Below are positions 1 through 9,692 of a stretch of DNA of 64,000 bases, in pieces. How positions within the stretch are numbered: position 1 is the stretch's first letter; the number at the start of each line of letters is the position of its first letter. The notes beneath the pieces were generated by a model that saw nothing but the letters and a program-made list of their open reading frames with translations, did not search any database and had not been told where the DNA came from. This DNA is from Acidisarcina polymorpha (GTDB lineage Bacteria > Acidobacteriota > Terriglobia > Terriglobales > Acidobacteriaceae): NCBI RefSeq assembly GCF_003330725.1, contig NZ_CP030840.1, positions 2,480,001 to 2,544,000 on the forward strand. Direction: 5' to 3'. Made by a program: the position numbers and the translations under genes.

Positions 1-785
1 AAGCCGATGACAGCTCCGAAGCCGTCGACGCCCTCATCGAAGCAGGTGAGGAAGAGGGCATTATCGAGAAGGGCGACCGTGATCTGGTTCGTTCCGCTGT
101 GGAGTTCGGCGACAAAGTAGTGAGCGAAGTGATGACCCCGCGGCCGCAGCTCTTTGCTGTCCCGGATACGTTGACCATTGAAGAGTTTCTTCAGGAGCTG
201 AACCAGCACCCTTACTCGCGAGTCCCGGTCTATCACGAAACCATCGACCAGGTCACCGGCATCGCATTTTCGCACGACCTGCTCCAGATCCCTGACACGG
301 TCGCCGGCACCCGCACTGTCGCCAGCATTCAACGCCCGGCCGCCTTCGTTCCCGAGACCAAGAAGGTCAACGAGCTTCTCCGCGAAATGCAGCGGGCTAA
401 ACAGCACATGCGCATCGTCATCGACGAATACGGCAGCGTCGCCGGCGTCGTCACCATCGAAGACCTGCTCGAGGAGCTCGTTGGCAACATCACCGACGAG
501 CACGAAGAAGATGCGGAGAAAGATGAACCGGTCCATGAGCAGGACGGTTCCTGGACGGTTCCCGGAAGCCTCAATGTCGAACGTCTCGAAGAACTCTTCG
601 GAGAAACCTGGCAGATGCCCGAGGATTACGAAGCGACCACGGTGGCCGGCCTGGTCAGCGAGACCGCAGGCCGCATCCCCTCTGCGGGCGAGGTCGTCGA
701 AGACGACCATCTACGGTTTGAGGTGCTAGCCTCTACCGACCGGCGGATCGAACGAGTGCGGGTATCGCGGCGTACTGTAGGATGA
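1..785 (+). CDS. CorC/HlyC-family CBS-domain protein (5' partial)
   Basis: The reading frame is already open at base 3, so the gene starts upstream of the window; an internal ATG at 99 is not the real start. What is visible is the cytoplasmic half of a HlyC/CorC (CNNM-type) protein: the acidic segment before the domain, the VMTPRP motif that opens the CBS pair, two CBS repeats (the second holding the IVIDEYGSVAGVVTIEDLLE block), and a C-terminal CorC/HlyC transporter-associated domain (from about base 540 to the end). The membrane DUF21 part would lie upstream. Family members are linked to Mg/Co efflux or membrane-associated metal handling. The gene sits directly before era, as in the common ybeY-corC-era order, with 78 bp between them. 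The family call is secure; the substrate is not. Confidence 0.9.
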   Translation, partial: ADDSSEAVDALIEAGEEEGIIEKGDRDLVRSAVEFGDKVVSEVMTPRPQLFAVPDTLTIEEFLQELNQHPYSRVPVYHETIDQVTGIAFSHDLLQIPDTVAGTRTVASIQRPAAFVPETKKVNELLREMQRAKQHMRIVIDEYGSVAGVVTIEDLLEELVGNITDEHEEDAEKDEPVHEQDGSWTVPGSLNVERLEELFGETWQMPEDYEATTVAGLVSETAGRIPSAGEVVEDDHLRFEVLASTDRRIERVRVSRRTVG

Positions 786-863
786 GCCTCCGGCAGAAGC
801 GACTTTCGCCGAAATGCTCTAATACTGTAGGCGTATCTCCCAAACGCCAAAGAGGCGCTTGCT

Positions 864-1976
864 TTGAAATCCGGATTTGTATCTATCCTCGGCCGTCCGA
901 ACGCCGGCAAATCGACGCTGCTCAACGCCCTCATTGGCGAAAAAGTGGCCATTGTCACCCCCAAGGCGCAGACCACGCGCACCCGCATCCACGGCATCTA
1001 CGACGTACCAGCGAAGAAGGGTAAGCACCAGGCGGCGCAAATCGTCTTTGTCGACACCCCTGGAGTTCATACTCCCGGCACACTTCTCGACAAGCGCATG
1101 ATGCAGGAGGTCTACGATGCGCTCGAGACCCGCGACATTGTCGTGCTCATCGTCGATGCCACCCGCAACTACAATCTCGCTGCGCCCGGAGAGAAGCCTG
1201 CCGAGACTGAAAATGAAGCCAACAAAAGCCAGTTCACCAAGTCGCAAAAGGAGCGCGAAGAAGACGAGTTCGTCTTTCGGCTCGTGCGCAAGCTTGACTG
1301 CCCTGTCTTTCTGCTGATCAATAAGATCGATCTTATCAACGCCGAGAAGCTCGCCCCGCTCATCGCGCAGCTAAGTGCTCAGCATCGCTTCACCGAAGTG
1401 ATCCCAATCTCGGCGACCAAGAAAAAGGGACTCGACATCCTGGTCGAGAAGCTCATTGAGCACCTGCCGGTAGGCGAGCGTTACTTCCCGAAAGATCAAT
1501 TTACGGATCAGCCGGAGCGCTTTATGGTCGCTGAGTTGATCCGGGAAAAAATCCTCTTAGAGACCGGGGAAGAAGTCCCTTACGCCTCGGCTGTCGTTGT
1601 GGAGAGGTTCGAAGAACCACCGCCGCCGCCCAAGAACCCAAAGCCGTTGAAAGCGGGTCAGCTCCCACCCAAGCTGCCCGTAACCAGGATCGCCGCCGCC
1701 ATCTATTGTGAACGCGAAGGGCAGAAGGCCATCCTCATCGGCAAAGGGGGGATCAAGCTGAAAGCCATCGGCACGGCCGCCCGCAAGGAGATCGAGTCCC
1801 TCTTGGGAACCAGGGTCTTTCTCGAGCTCTTTGTCGTTGTTCAGGAAAACTGGCGTGAGTCAAAAGGTTTTCTCGCCACCCTTGACTGGCGCAACCAGTT
1901 AGAGGAACTCGCCAAGCAGGACGATGAAGCCAGTCCGCCGAAGCTGCTGAAGTCCGAGGTCTCCGGCAGCGAGTAG
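864..1976 (+). CDS. era: GTPase Era, ribosome-associated
   Basis: GTPase that binds 16S rRNA and helps mature the 30S subunit. G1 is GRPNAGKS (residues 10-17), G2 the TTRTR region near 38-41, G3 DTPG (64-67), G4 NKID (153-156), G5 SATK (183-186). A type 2 KH domain follows at about 275-340, with the GKGG loop at 293-296. The start is TTG, chosen because the P-loop follows at the usual distance. At 370 residues it is longer than the usual ~300: one charged insert lies at about 105-133 before the helix leading to G4, and a proline-rich insert (EEPPPPPKNPK and following) at about 250-272 joins the G and KH domains. All catalytic motifs are intact, so it is expected to be functional. It follows the CorC-like gene and may be cotranscribed with it. 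Confidence 0.96.
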   Translation: MKSGFVSILGRPNAGKSTLLNALIGEKVAIVTPKAQTTRTRIHGIYDVPAKKGKHQAAQIVFVDTPGVHTPGTLLDKRMMQEVYDALETRDIVVLIVDATRNYNLAAPGEKPAETENEANKSQFTKSQKEREEDEFVFRLVRKLDCPVFLLINKIDLINAEKLAPLIAQLSAQHRFTEVIPISATKKKGLDILVEKLIEHLPVGERYFPKDQFTDQPERFMVAELIREKILLETGEEVPYASAVVVERFEEPPPPPKNPKPLKAGQLPPKLPVTRIAAAIYCEREGQKAILIGKGGIKLKAIGTAARKEIESLLGTRVFLELFVVVQENWRESKGFLATLDWRNQLEELAKQDDEASPPKLLKSEVSGSE

Positions 1977-2010
1977 GTCTCCACTCCCGACTGCTTGCCG
2001 GCGTGGTATT

Positions 2011-3849
2011 GTGACAAGCATGTTTCCCATGCGGCAAGTATTTCTGGCGACATTCTTTCTCACCCTCGTCACCCACTCCTGCTTTGCCGCGGGCTCTAAT
2101 TCGGATGCCTTTTCCTGTTCTCTCTCTGCCAACGAGACCTTTCTCGAACAAGCCGACCGCTTCATGCTTGCCACTCTTCGCTACGTGCCGGTAGAGGCGA
2201 CTCAGGCCGGCTATCACGGAGACGCGAAGGCTCCTCTCGATACCTTGCTTGACGACCAGAGTCCCGAGACGATCGCCGCCCAGCGCACCCTTTTCCTTAC
2301 CGGCAAGAGCTGTTTCGCGGCCGTTAAAACGAGCTCTCCCGAAGATGCCGCCGATCTCGCGCTGCTTCGGGACAGTATCGACTCCAGCCTTTTTGAACTT
2401 GACACGTTGCAGACCTACCGTTTCCGGCCACAGGACTACATCGAGATGATCGGCTCTGGCCTCTTCTTTCCTCTGACTTCAAACCGTGGCACTGAAGCCG
2501 ATCGGCTCACCTCCGTTGTTGCCCGCATGGAGCAGATTCCGCGCGTGCTCGAAGAAGGGCGGCAGAACGTTCGGCAAGCCGATCCTCTGTACATCGACAC
2601 CGCCGTGCAGGAAAGCCCGGGAGACATCTCGGTCATCACCCAGATCGGCAGCATGATCCCGGCAGGCTCTCCGCTTCGCTCTCGATATGAGGCGGCCTCG
2701 CAATCCGCCCAGGCGGCGCTCTCGAGCTACAGCGTTTGGCTCAAAGAGGATCTCGCCCGCAGACCGCACACTGTGACTTGGCGGAATGGTTCATCCAAGT
2801 ACGCCAAGATCTTCGCATTTGCGCTCGGGCCAGGGACCCACGAGAGCCCGGACTCCGTTCTCGCGTCCGCTGAAGCAGATTTGAGCCGAGTCCGCGCCCA
2901 GATGTACACCGTGGCGCTTCCGCTGCATGAACAGTGGTTCCCGGACCATCACACCCACGCCGATCTTGCCGGTGATGCACTTCAAAATAAGGTGATTGGC
3001 GAGGTCATCGACCGCATCAATGACGACCATGTCGAGCCCGGCCAGCTGCTCGATAAAGTGAAGAGTCAAGCGGCCGGTATCCGGGCATTCATTCAGCAGA
3101 AAGACCTCCTGACCCTAAGCGACCGGGGCAACATGAAGATCGTTGCCACCCCTGAATTTCTACGCGAAGAGTTTTCCGTCGCCGGCTTCCACTCCGCTCC
3201 CGTACTCGACCCGACTGCCGAGGCCGAATACTGGGTGACGCCTCTCGACCCAAAACTACCCAAAGAGCAGGCCGAATCGAAGCTGCGCGAGTACAACAAC
3301 TGGATGCTCCAATATTTGACGATGCACGAAGCTCTGCCCGGCCACTATACGCAGTTCGAACACGCGAACAGCTTGCAGCCATCTTCCCGCCGCGTGCTGC
3401 GCGCCCTTCTTGGCAGCGGTTCCTATGAAGAAGGGTGGGGAGAATACGGAGTCAAGGAGATGGAAGACGCCGGATACGCGAATCACGACCCGCGCTTCGT
3501 GCTCATGGTCGACAAAATCCGCCTGCGCGTGATCGCCAATGCCATCCTCGACATCCGCATGCAGAGCCGTGACATGACCGACAGTGAAGCCCTTGACCTT
3601 ATGCAGAACAAGGCATTCCAGACTCCCGCCGAAGCGAATGGAAAACTGCGCCGGGCCAAGCTGACTGCCGGCCAACTCATCACCTACTACGTCGGATACC
3701 ATCAGTGGATCGAACTTCGGAATCGGATTCAACAACAAGAGGGCAGCGCCTTCAGCCTGAAGAGATTCAACGACGCTGCGCTCGATGAGGGTCCGCTCCC
3801 AATTCCGATCCTCGAACCGTTACTAACGGCCAGGCTTGTCTCGCACTAG
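2011..3849 (+). CDS. DUF885-family secreted protein, putative metallohydrolase
   Basis: A 612-residue protein if the GTG at 2011 is used. ATGs at 2020 and 2029 are also possible, and the last gives a cleaner signal peptide (MRQVFLATFFLTLVTHSCFA). It is probably exported. The body matches DUF885: the conserved MHEALPGHY motif near residue 438 supplies two candidate histidine metal ligands and a glutamate, and EEGWGEYG about 35 residues later resembles the second-helix ligand region of gluzincin-like peptidases. A conserved IRLRVIANAILDIRMQ segment follows. DUF885 proteins are widespread in acidobacteria and are treated as M1/M32-like peptidases or carboxylesterase-like hydrolases without a settled substrate. 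It stands alone between era and an amidase on the same strand. Confidence 0.85.
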   Translation: MTSMFPMRQVFLATFFLTLVTHSCFAAGSNSDAFSCSLSANETFLEQADRFMLATLRYVPVEATQAGYHGDAKAPLDTLLDDQSPETIAAQRTLFLTGKSCFAAVKTSSPEDAADLALLRDSIDSSLFELDTLQTYRFRPQDYIEMIGSGLFFPLTSNRGTEADRLTSVVARMEQIPRVLEEGRQNVRQADPLYIDTAVQESPGDISVITQIGSMIPAGSPLRSRYEAASQSAQAALSSYSVWLKEDLARRPHTVTWRNGSSKYAKIFAFALGPGTHESPDSVLASAEADLSRVRAQMYTVALPLHEQWFPDHHTHADLAGDALQNKVIGEVIDRINDDHVEPGQLLDKVKSQAAGIRAFIQQKDLLTLSDRGNMKIVATPEFLREEFSVAGFHSAPVLDPTAEAEYWVTPLDPKLPKEQAESKLREYNNWMLQYLTMHEALPGHYTQFEHANSLQPSSRRVLRALLGSGSYEEGWGEYGVKEMEDAGYANHDPRFVLMVDKIRLRVIANAILDIRMQSRDMTDSEALDLMQNKAFQTPAEANGKLRRAKLTAGQLITYYVGYHQWIELRNRIQQQEGSAFSLKRFNDAALDEGPLPIPILEPLLTARLVSH

Positions 3850-3884
3850 CTTACCTTTCCGCGTTTTATCACGTCAGGACGAAT

Positions 3885-5717
3885 ATGCCCACATCCCGCA
3901 GAGAGTTCCTTGCCCAAAGTTCCTTTGGGGTATTAGCCGCTGCCGCCAGCCCGCTCGCCGCTCAGCAACCCGACCATCCTTCCAGTTCGCCAGCACCTGC
4001 GACTCCGTCCACGGCTTCTCCCGCTGGGCAGCCACCGGCCTTTGGAACCGCGCCCGCAGTCGGGCCGCCGGTTACCCCGGCTACCTTTGCCGAAGCTGAA
4101 AAGCTCGTCCAGTTCGAGATGAGCAGCAACGATCGGGCCTTGGCTGCAAGCAATTGGCGCATGCAGATGGCGCCCCTCTACGAACTTCGAGTGGGCCCGC
4201 GCAAACTCGCGCTTGAACCCACCCTGGCTCCCGCAACCTTATGGAATCCTTTATTGCCGGGAATCCAGAAGCTGCCCTCCGCGAACGAATTCGTTCGCTC
4301 CACCAATAGCAGCGATCCGCTGCCCGCTGCCGAGGAGCAGATCGCCTTCGCTCCCGTCACCCATCTCTCGCGTTGGATCGAAGCCCGCCAGCTCACCTCG
4401 GAGCGGCTCACGAACATCTACCTGTCCCGTCTCGAGCGCTTCAATCCCAGACTGCGCTGCGTCATCACTCTGACTCGCGAACATGCTCTCGAGCAGGCAC
4501 GGCGGGCCGACTCCGAAATCGCTGCCGGTCACTACCGCGGGCCGTTACACGGCATCCCCTGGGGCGCCAAAGATCTCCTCGACACTGCCGGCATTCCCAC
4601 TACCTACGGAGCGGAACCATACCGCGACCGCGTCCCCAGAACCGACGCGGCCGTAGTCCAACGCCTCAACGAGGCTGGAGCGGTCCTGGTTGCCAAGCTG
4701 AGCCTCGGGGCGTTGGCGCTCAACGACATCTGGTTCGGCGGCCAGACGATGAATCCATGGCTGCTCGAAGAGGGCTCGTCCGGCTCTAGCGCGGGACCCG
4801 GCTCCGCCACTGCTGCCGGACTGGTGGGATTCGCGATTGGCAGCGAAACCGGGGGCAGTATTGTCAGCCCCTCGATGCGCTGCGGGGTCACCGGCTTGCG
4901 ACCGACGTTTGGTCGCGTAGCTCGCACCGGCGCGATGACGCTTTGCTGGTCTCTCGACAAACTTGGGCCGATGACTCGCTGCGTTGAAGACACCATGCTC
5001 ATCCTCAATGCCATCTCCGGGCCCGACACCGGGGACCTCGGCAGCGTTCCCAGTCAACTCGCTTTTCATGCTGGAGCCGACGTTGCGGGCCTTCGTATCG
5101 GCTATTTTCCGGCCTGGATGAAGGAAGCTCCGGCAACCGAAGTGGACCGCACCGCGCTTGAAACGGTGCGGCGCTTGGGCATGGTTCCGGTTGAAGTCTC
5201 CTTGCCCGACTGGCCCTATGATTCGTTGGACCTGATTCTATTCGCCGAAGCCGCCGCCGCTTTCGAAGAGCTCACCTTGAGCCATCAGGTCGATCAGCTG
5301 AAGTCTCAGGTTCCTGATGCGTGGCCGAACATCTTTCGGCAATCCAGATTTTTGTCGGCCGTCGATTTTGTCCAGTCCGACCGCCTCCGCAGAAAGGTCG
5401 CCATTGAAATGGAACGGATCTTTTCTAGTGTGGATTTGCTCCTGGTGCCGTCGCTGCGGGATGAAATGCTGGTCATCAGCAACTTCACCGGTCACCCCTC
5501 GCTGACCTTCCGCGCCGGCTTCGTCGAAATCTCGGAGGCGCGCAGCGACTGGGCGCCTGATCCGAACCATCCTCTACCAAAGTTTTCCCCGCCTCGCCGC
5601 GTGCCATACGGCGTCACTCTCATCGGCCGGCTCTTTGATGAGGGAACCATCGCCCAGGCAGGAATGGCGCTGGAAAAAGCCTTCAAGGTCGCCCGCGAGA
5701 ATCCGCCCGGCTTTTAG
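3885..5717 (+). CDS. Amidase (amidase-signature family), Tat-exported
   Basis: 610 residues. The N-terminus has a twin-arginine motif (SRREFL) and a hydrophobic stretch ending in an alanine-rich site, so export by Tat is likely. A proline-rich linker (residues ~28-65) precedes the enzyme. The amidase signature is clear: WGAKDLL gives the catalytic lysine, and the Gly/Ser-rich block GSSGSSAGPGSATAAGLVGF followed by IGSETGGSIVSPS gives the cis-Ser/Ser of the Ser-Ser-Lys triad. The closest well-known relatives hydrolyse carboxamides or act like GatA; export argues against a tRNA amidotransferase role. The start is ATG at 3885, 35 bp after the preceding stop. The substrate cannot be told from sequence. 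Confidence 0.9.
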   Translation: MPTSRREFLAQSSFGVLAAAASPLAAQQPDHPSSSPAPATPSTASPAGQPPAFGTAPAVGPPVTPATFAEAEKLVQFEMSSNDRALAASNWRMQMAPLYELRVGPRKLALEPTLAPATLWNPLLPGIQKLPSANEFVRSTNSSDPLPAAEEQIAFAPVTHLSRWIEARQLTSERLTNIYLSRLERFNPRLRCVITLTREHALEQARRADSEIAAGHYRGPLHGIPWGAKDLLDTAGIPTTYGAEPYRDRVPRTDAAVVQRLNEAGAVLVAKLSLGALALNDIWFGGQTMNPWLLEEGSSGSSAGPGSATAAGLVGFAIGSETGGSIVSPSMRCGVTGLRPTFGRVARTGAMTLCWSLDKLGPMTRCVEDTMLILNAISGPDTGDLGSVPSQLAFHAGADVAGLRIGYFPAWMKEAPATEVDRTALETVRRLGMVPVEVSLPDWPYDSLDLILFAEAAAAFEELTLSHQVDQLKSQVPDAWPNIFRQSRFLSAVDFVQSDRLRRKVAIEMERIFSSVDLLLVPSLRDEMLVISNFTGHPSLTFRAGFVEISEARSDWAPDPNHPLPKFSPPRRVPYGVTLIGRLFDEGTIAQAGMALEKAFKVARENPPGF

Positions 5718-5782
5718 CAAGACCCTATTTTGGAATGCGGGGGGACTGAGCATCGACGCGTTGCTATTTCTTTTGTCGCTCA

Positions 5783-5813
5783 CCGGGAACGTCTCCTGGC
5801 GGAGTGTTCCCGG
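5783..5813. terminator. GC-rich stem-loop between convergent genes
   Basis: CCGGGAAC (5783-5790) pairs with GTTCCCGG (5806-5813). An inner CTCC/GGAG stem (5793-5796 with 5801-5804) closes a TGGC loop. It lies between the 3' ends of the amidase and the phosphodiesterase. There is no U-tract on either strand, so it may stabilise 3' ends rather than act as a classical intrinsic terminator. Confidence 0.5.
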
Positions 5814-5850
5814 CAAACAACATAGAGCAGTACAGAGTCGCGACAGTTAG

Positions 5851-7554
5851 TTAGAAGAGTGGAGGAAGTCCAGGCAGGGCCTGGGTATGCTCGACTCGAA
5901 CCGCGGCCAAAGCGTTTGGATCAAGTCCAAGCGCACTTAGGATCGTGGGCGCAACCTGCGAGGTGGTGACTTCGGAGAAGATGGTGTTGCCCTTGAAGGC
6001 GGGGTTCGAGACCAGCAGAATGACGTTGGTATCGTCGTGGTTGAATCCGCCATGCTCAGACAGTTTCTTAGTGCTGCCGGAATACGTCACGCCCACATTC
6101 GGCGTCACGATAATGTCCGGAGTCCGGGGATCGACGGTCGGCCGGTTGAAGTTCAAGGCCAAGCTCGGTCCATAGTAGATCTGACCCAGAGCGACGCCGG
6201 TGGGGCCAGCGTTGTCTTCGAGAATCTTGACGGCCGCGTCGGTGTCGGCGGAATCCTTCAACCAGAGCAGCGAAACGTCATCTTCCGTTGGGCCGATGCC
6301 GGTGGGGTTGTTGGTCGACTCGGAGTTGGGAATAAAGCCCGCGTTCGAAAGTAAGGTCGCCGGTGAAGTACCCACATTCAGCTGGGGGATATAACGGCTG
6401 GGATCGATGGGCGACTGACCGTGTTTGGCGGTAATGACGATCAAGGTCGAGTCATAGAGCCCCTTGGCCTTCAATTCGTTGATCCATTCTCCGATCGAAG
6501 CGTCCACGAACTTGATTTCGCTCAGCAGCGCTGGACTGGGAGTTCCGATCGCATCCAGATACCCGCCGGTAACACCGTTGCTCTTCTCAACGAGCTTCTG
6601 GCCAACGCTGACCGCCTGGAAGTTCATGCCGAAGATGGTGGGTACCTGGGTCGTGGCGGTGCCAAGGTGAGACTTGCCATCGATTTCATTGAGGATCGCT
6701 TTGACCTTCAAGGTGTCGTAGCACTGAATGTTCTGGAAGCTGTTGGTCCAGGCAGTTGTATCAGAGCCGGGATCGGGAACAGTTACACAGGAAAGCCCCG
6801 TCGGGGTCACAACGCCAGGAAGCGGCACAACGTTCGAATTAATTTCCGGAGCGTAAAAGTCGTCGAGGGTTCCCGGACCATTACCGGCAGACACTGCGGA
6901 GTAAGCAGGGTGCTTATCGGACCACGCGGCGTACCCGCCAGCCTGGTGAATAACACTAAAAATGGTGTTGGTGCGAACAAACTTCCAGGGAAAGACCGGG
7001 GCGCAACCGTTGGCTGGGTCGCGGACCAGTTTGGCGGGATCGATCGAGGCGATTCCGCCGTCGGTCAGTGACGCCCCCGGCGCTCCACCGTTGAGTTTTG
7101 TCTGATCGATGTCGATGCCTTCTTCATATTCGGTGGTGGTGCCGGTCGGAGTTCCACCAGGAGTGCATGGACCCGCGGCTAGACCATTTCCGGTCGTCTT
7201 GGCAGGAGCGTCGAGCGAACGATCGTACGCGACGTCATAGTAGACACCGGCATAGCGCGAGGTCCCGCCGGTGACGATGCTGATCAAGCCTGGAAACGAA
7301 TCCGATGGCTTGGAAGTTGAGGCGGCTGCGTAATTGATTGCCGTGCTGTTGAGGCCGGCCAGCGCCGGGCAATAGGACTTGCCATCATTCACCGTGCTGA
7401 TGCCGCGAATGCAATTGTAGTAATCGACTGCGTGCATGCCGTCAACGCTGACCAAGAGAACGCGTTTCACAGGTCCTGTACCAGGAGCTTGTGCAAAAGC
7501 GCCGCTGGTCGAGCAGGCGGCTACTAGGGAAAGGACTGCCAGAGACTTCTTCAT
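5851..7554 (-). CDS. Secreted type I phosphodiesterase/nucleotide pyrophosphatase (alkaline phosphatase superfamily)
   Basis: 567 residues with a clear signal peptide (hydrophobic stretch then GAFAQA). The mature protein opens with VLLVSVDGMHAVDYYNC, which holds the first metal-binding aspartate of the PF01663 fold. The segment SKPSDSFPGLISIVTGG aligns with the nucleophile loop; the nucleophile is Ser or Thr in this family. The metal sites continue with ITAKHGQSPI and EHGGFNHDD, which provide the His and Asp ligands expected of two-metal enzymes. The start is well supported by GGAGG five bases before the ATG (minus strand, 7554). It acts in the periplasm or outside the cell on phosphodiesters or phosphomonoesters. 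It is divergent from the ABC-F gene, with 173 bp between. Confidence 0.88.
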   Translation of the reverse strand: MKKSLAVLSLVAACSTSGAFAQAPGTGPVKRVLLVSVDGMHAVDYYNCIRGISTVNDGKSYCPALAGLNSTAINYAAASTSKPSDSFPGLISIVTGGTSRYAGVYYDVAYDRSLDAPAKTTGNGLAAGPCTPGGTPTGTTTEYEEGIDIDQTKLNGGAPGASLTDGGIASIDPAKLVRDPANGCAPVFPWKFVRTNTIFSVIHQAGGYAAWSDKHPAYSAVSAGNGPGTLDDFYAPEINSNVVPLPGVVTPTGLSCVTVPDPGSDTTAWTNSFQNIQCYDTLKVKAILNEIDGKSHLGTATTQVPTIFGMNFQAVSVGQKLVEKSNGVTGGYLDAIGTPSPALLSEIKFVDASIGEWINELKAKGLYDSTLIVITAKHGQSPIDPSRYIPQLNVGTSPATLLSNAGFIPNSESTNNPTGIGPTEDDVSLLWLKDSADTDAAVKILEDNAGPTGVALGQIYYGPSLALNFNRPTVDPRTPDIIVTPNVGVTYSGSTKKLSEHGGFNHDDTNVILLVSNPAFKGNTIFSEVTTSQVAPTILSALGLDPNALAAVRVEHTQALPGLPPLF

Positions 7555-7715
7555 ATTTACCTCCGGACATAAGAGTTACTGAGCGCTTCTGGTCGATACA
7601 TCGCTGCGAGGTTAATATCTCTTGAATGGAAATTGACAAAGAAAGCCTAGCGAAATTCAGTGTGGCTTAAGCATGCAGTCTGCAAAGTCCTGGAATGCTC
7701 GACGACGCTCTCCGC

Positions 7716-7721
7716 TAAAAT
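7716..7721 (+). promoter_or_regulatory. -10 element giving a possibly leaderless ABC-F transcript
   Basis: TAAAAT lies 6 bases before the ATG at 7728. There is no usable Shine-Dalgarno spacing: GAGGG abuts the ATG. If used, transcription would begin at or next to the start codon. No convincing -35 hexamer is visible. Confidence 0.35.
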
Positions 7722-7727
7722 AGAGGG

Positions 7728-9692
7728 ATGCTGCAACTTTCTGGCGCCGGCAAGCGCTTTGGCACCAAATTGCTTTTTGAGAACGTCAACTGGCTGATCA
7801 CGCCGGATGAGCGGACCGCTCTGGTCGGCGCGAACGGCACCGGCAAATCGACGTTGATGAAGATCCTTGCCGGAAACGATTCTCACGAGGGCGGCCTCGA
7901 TTACGGGGTCATGCATGTCACCAAGGGGATGTCGATCGGCTACCTGCCGCAGGACGGCCTTTCACTCTCCGGCCGCACCGTTTTTGAGGAATGCCTCTCG
8001 GTCTTCGATGAACTCCGGGCGATGGAGACCGAGCTTGAGGGTCTCTATGCCGCGCTCGCCGAGCTCGATCCCGAGAGTGCCGAATACCAGACCGCGGCCG
8101 ACCGCTTCTCGGAGATCGATTCCCGCTTCAGCGCCAACGATGGCTATGCTCTCGACGTCAAAGTCGGCACCGTGCTCAGCGGTCTTGGCTTCAGCAAAGA
8201 AGACTGGCAGCGGCGCACGGAGGAGTTCTCCGGCGGCTGGCAGATGCGCATCGCTCTAGCAAAACTTCTTCTGCAAAAGCCCGATCTACTGCTGCTCGAC
8301 GAGCCGACCAACCATCTCGACCTCGAGACTCGTAACTGGTTAGAGGACTATCTTCGGACTTATCCGAAAGGCTTCATCCTGATCTCGCACGATCGCTATT
8401 TTCTCGATGTTACCGTCAACAAAATTATCGAGATCTGGAACAAGAACATCCACGTTTATCACGGGAACTACGAGAAATACCTGACGCAGAAGGCCGAGCG
8501 GCGGGCGCAGCTGGAGAATGCTTATAAGAACCAGCGCGATCAAATCGAACACCTGGAGGCCTTCATCAGCCGGTTCCGCTATCAGGCGACCAAGGCCAAG
8601 CAGGTGCAGAGCCGGATCAAGGAACTGGAGAAGATCGAGCGCATCGAGATCCCTGAAGATGAGCCGGTGATCCACTTCACCTTTCCTCAGCCGCCGCCTT
8701 CAGGCCGCACCGTCGTAGAGGTAAACCATCTTTCGAAGGATTACGGTCCCAAGCAGGTGCTCAAGGACGTGAGCTTCACCATCGACCGCGGCGATCGGAT
8801 CGCTTTGGTCGGGGCGAATGGCGCGGGTAAGTCCACGTTGATTCGCATGCTCTCGGCGCAGGAAGGCCCGACCAGCGGCTCAATCAAGCTCGGACACAAC
8901 GTGCTCGCAGAATATTTTGCACAGGACCAATACAAGGTGCTCAACCCGGAAGCGCGCATGCTCGACGACATCAGCGGCACCGCGCCGAAGATCGCGCAGA
9001 CCGAGTTGCGCAGCCTGCTGGGGTGTTTTCTGTTCTCAGGCGACGATGCTTTCAAGAAGCTGGGAGTGCTTTCCGGCGGCGAGCGCAACCGTTATGCTTT
9101 GGCGCGGATTTTAGTCAGTCCGGCCAACTTTCTGCTGCTCGATGAGCCTACAAATCACCTCGATTTGCGTGCAAAAGATGTCCTTTTAGAGGCGGTTAGC
9201 TCGTTTACTGGAACGGTTATTTTCGTCTCCCACGACCGCTATTTCATCGATCGGGTCGCGACCCGGGTCTTTGAAGTCGAGGGCGGCCACGTGCATGTCT
9301 ACCCCGGCAACTATGAGGACTACCTCTACCGTAAGGAAAATGGGCAGGCGATGAGCGGAGCTTTGCCATCGTCGAATGGATTCAAGCCGCCCGCCGCCGT
9401 GATCGCACCCCCGCCAGTGCCGGAGCCGGTGAAAGAAGCGAAAGACGTCAAACGCGTGAATCCGATCAAGCTGAAACAGATGCAAGACCGCTTCTGGTTT
9501 CTGGAAGAGGAGATCCCGCGCCTGGAAAGCTCCATTTCCACGACCGAAACAGCGCTGGGCAGCTTCACCACTTCGGAAGAGACGCACCGGTTGAGCCGCG
9601 AACTTGAAGCGCTGCGAGCCCAACACGCCGCTCTGAGCAGTGAGTGGGAAGAGTTGATGGTGCAATTGGAAGAGCAGTCAGCTGTCCTGTGA
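7728..9692 (+). CDS. ABC-F family ATP-binding protein (ribosome-associated type)
   Basis: 654 residues and no membrane segments: a soluble protein with two fused ABC ATPase domains. Domain 1 has Walker A GANGTGKST, signature FSGGWQMR and Walker B LLLLDEPTNHLDLE. Domain 2 has GANGAGKST, LSGGERNR and FLLLDEPTNHLDLR. The inter-domain linker (about residues 250-330) is long, charged and helical, as in the P-site tRNA-interacting motif of ABC-F proteins. A C-terminal coiled-coil extension (about 575-654) resembles the Uup/YheS type. Such proteins act on the ribosome in translation control or antibiotic protection; which subfamily this is cannot be fixed here. It is cotranscribed with the FkbM methyltransferase, whose start overlaps the stop. 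Confidence 0.92.
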   Translation: MLQLSGAGKRFGTKLLFENVNWLITPDERTALVGANGTGKSTLMKILAGNDSHEGGLDYGVMHVTKGMSIGYLPQDGLSLSGRTVFEECLSVFDELRAMETELEGLYAALAELDPESAEYQTAADRFSEIDSRFSANDGYALDVKVGTVLSGLGFSKEDWQRRTEEFSGGWQMRIALAKLLLQKPDLLLLDEPTNHLDLETRNWLEDYLRTYPKGFILISHDRYFLDVTVNKIIEIWNKNIHVYHGNYEKYLTQKAERRAQLENAYKNQRDQIEHLEAFISRFRYQATKAKQVQSRIKELEKIERIEIPEDEPVIHFTFPQPPPSGRTVVEVNHLSKDYGPKQVLKDVSFTIDRGDRIALVGANGAGKSTLIRMLSAQEGPTSGSIKLGHNVLAEYFAQDQYKVLNPEARMLDDISGTAPKIAQTELRSLLGCFLFSGDDAFKKLGVLSGGERNRYALARILVSPANFLLLDEPTNHLDLRAKDVLLEAVSSFTGTVIFVSHDRYFIDRVATRVFEVEGGHVHVYPGNYEDYLYRKENGQAMSGALPSSNGFKPPAAVIAPPPVPEPVKEAKDVKRVNPIKLKQMQDRFWFLEEEIPRLESSISTTETALGSFTTSEETHRLSRELEALRAQHAALSSEWEELMVQLEEQSAVL

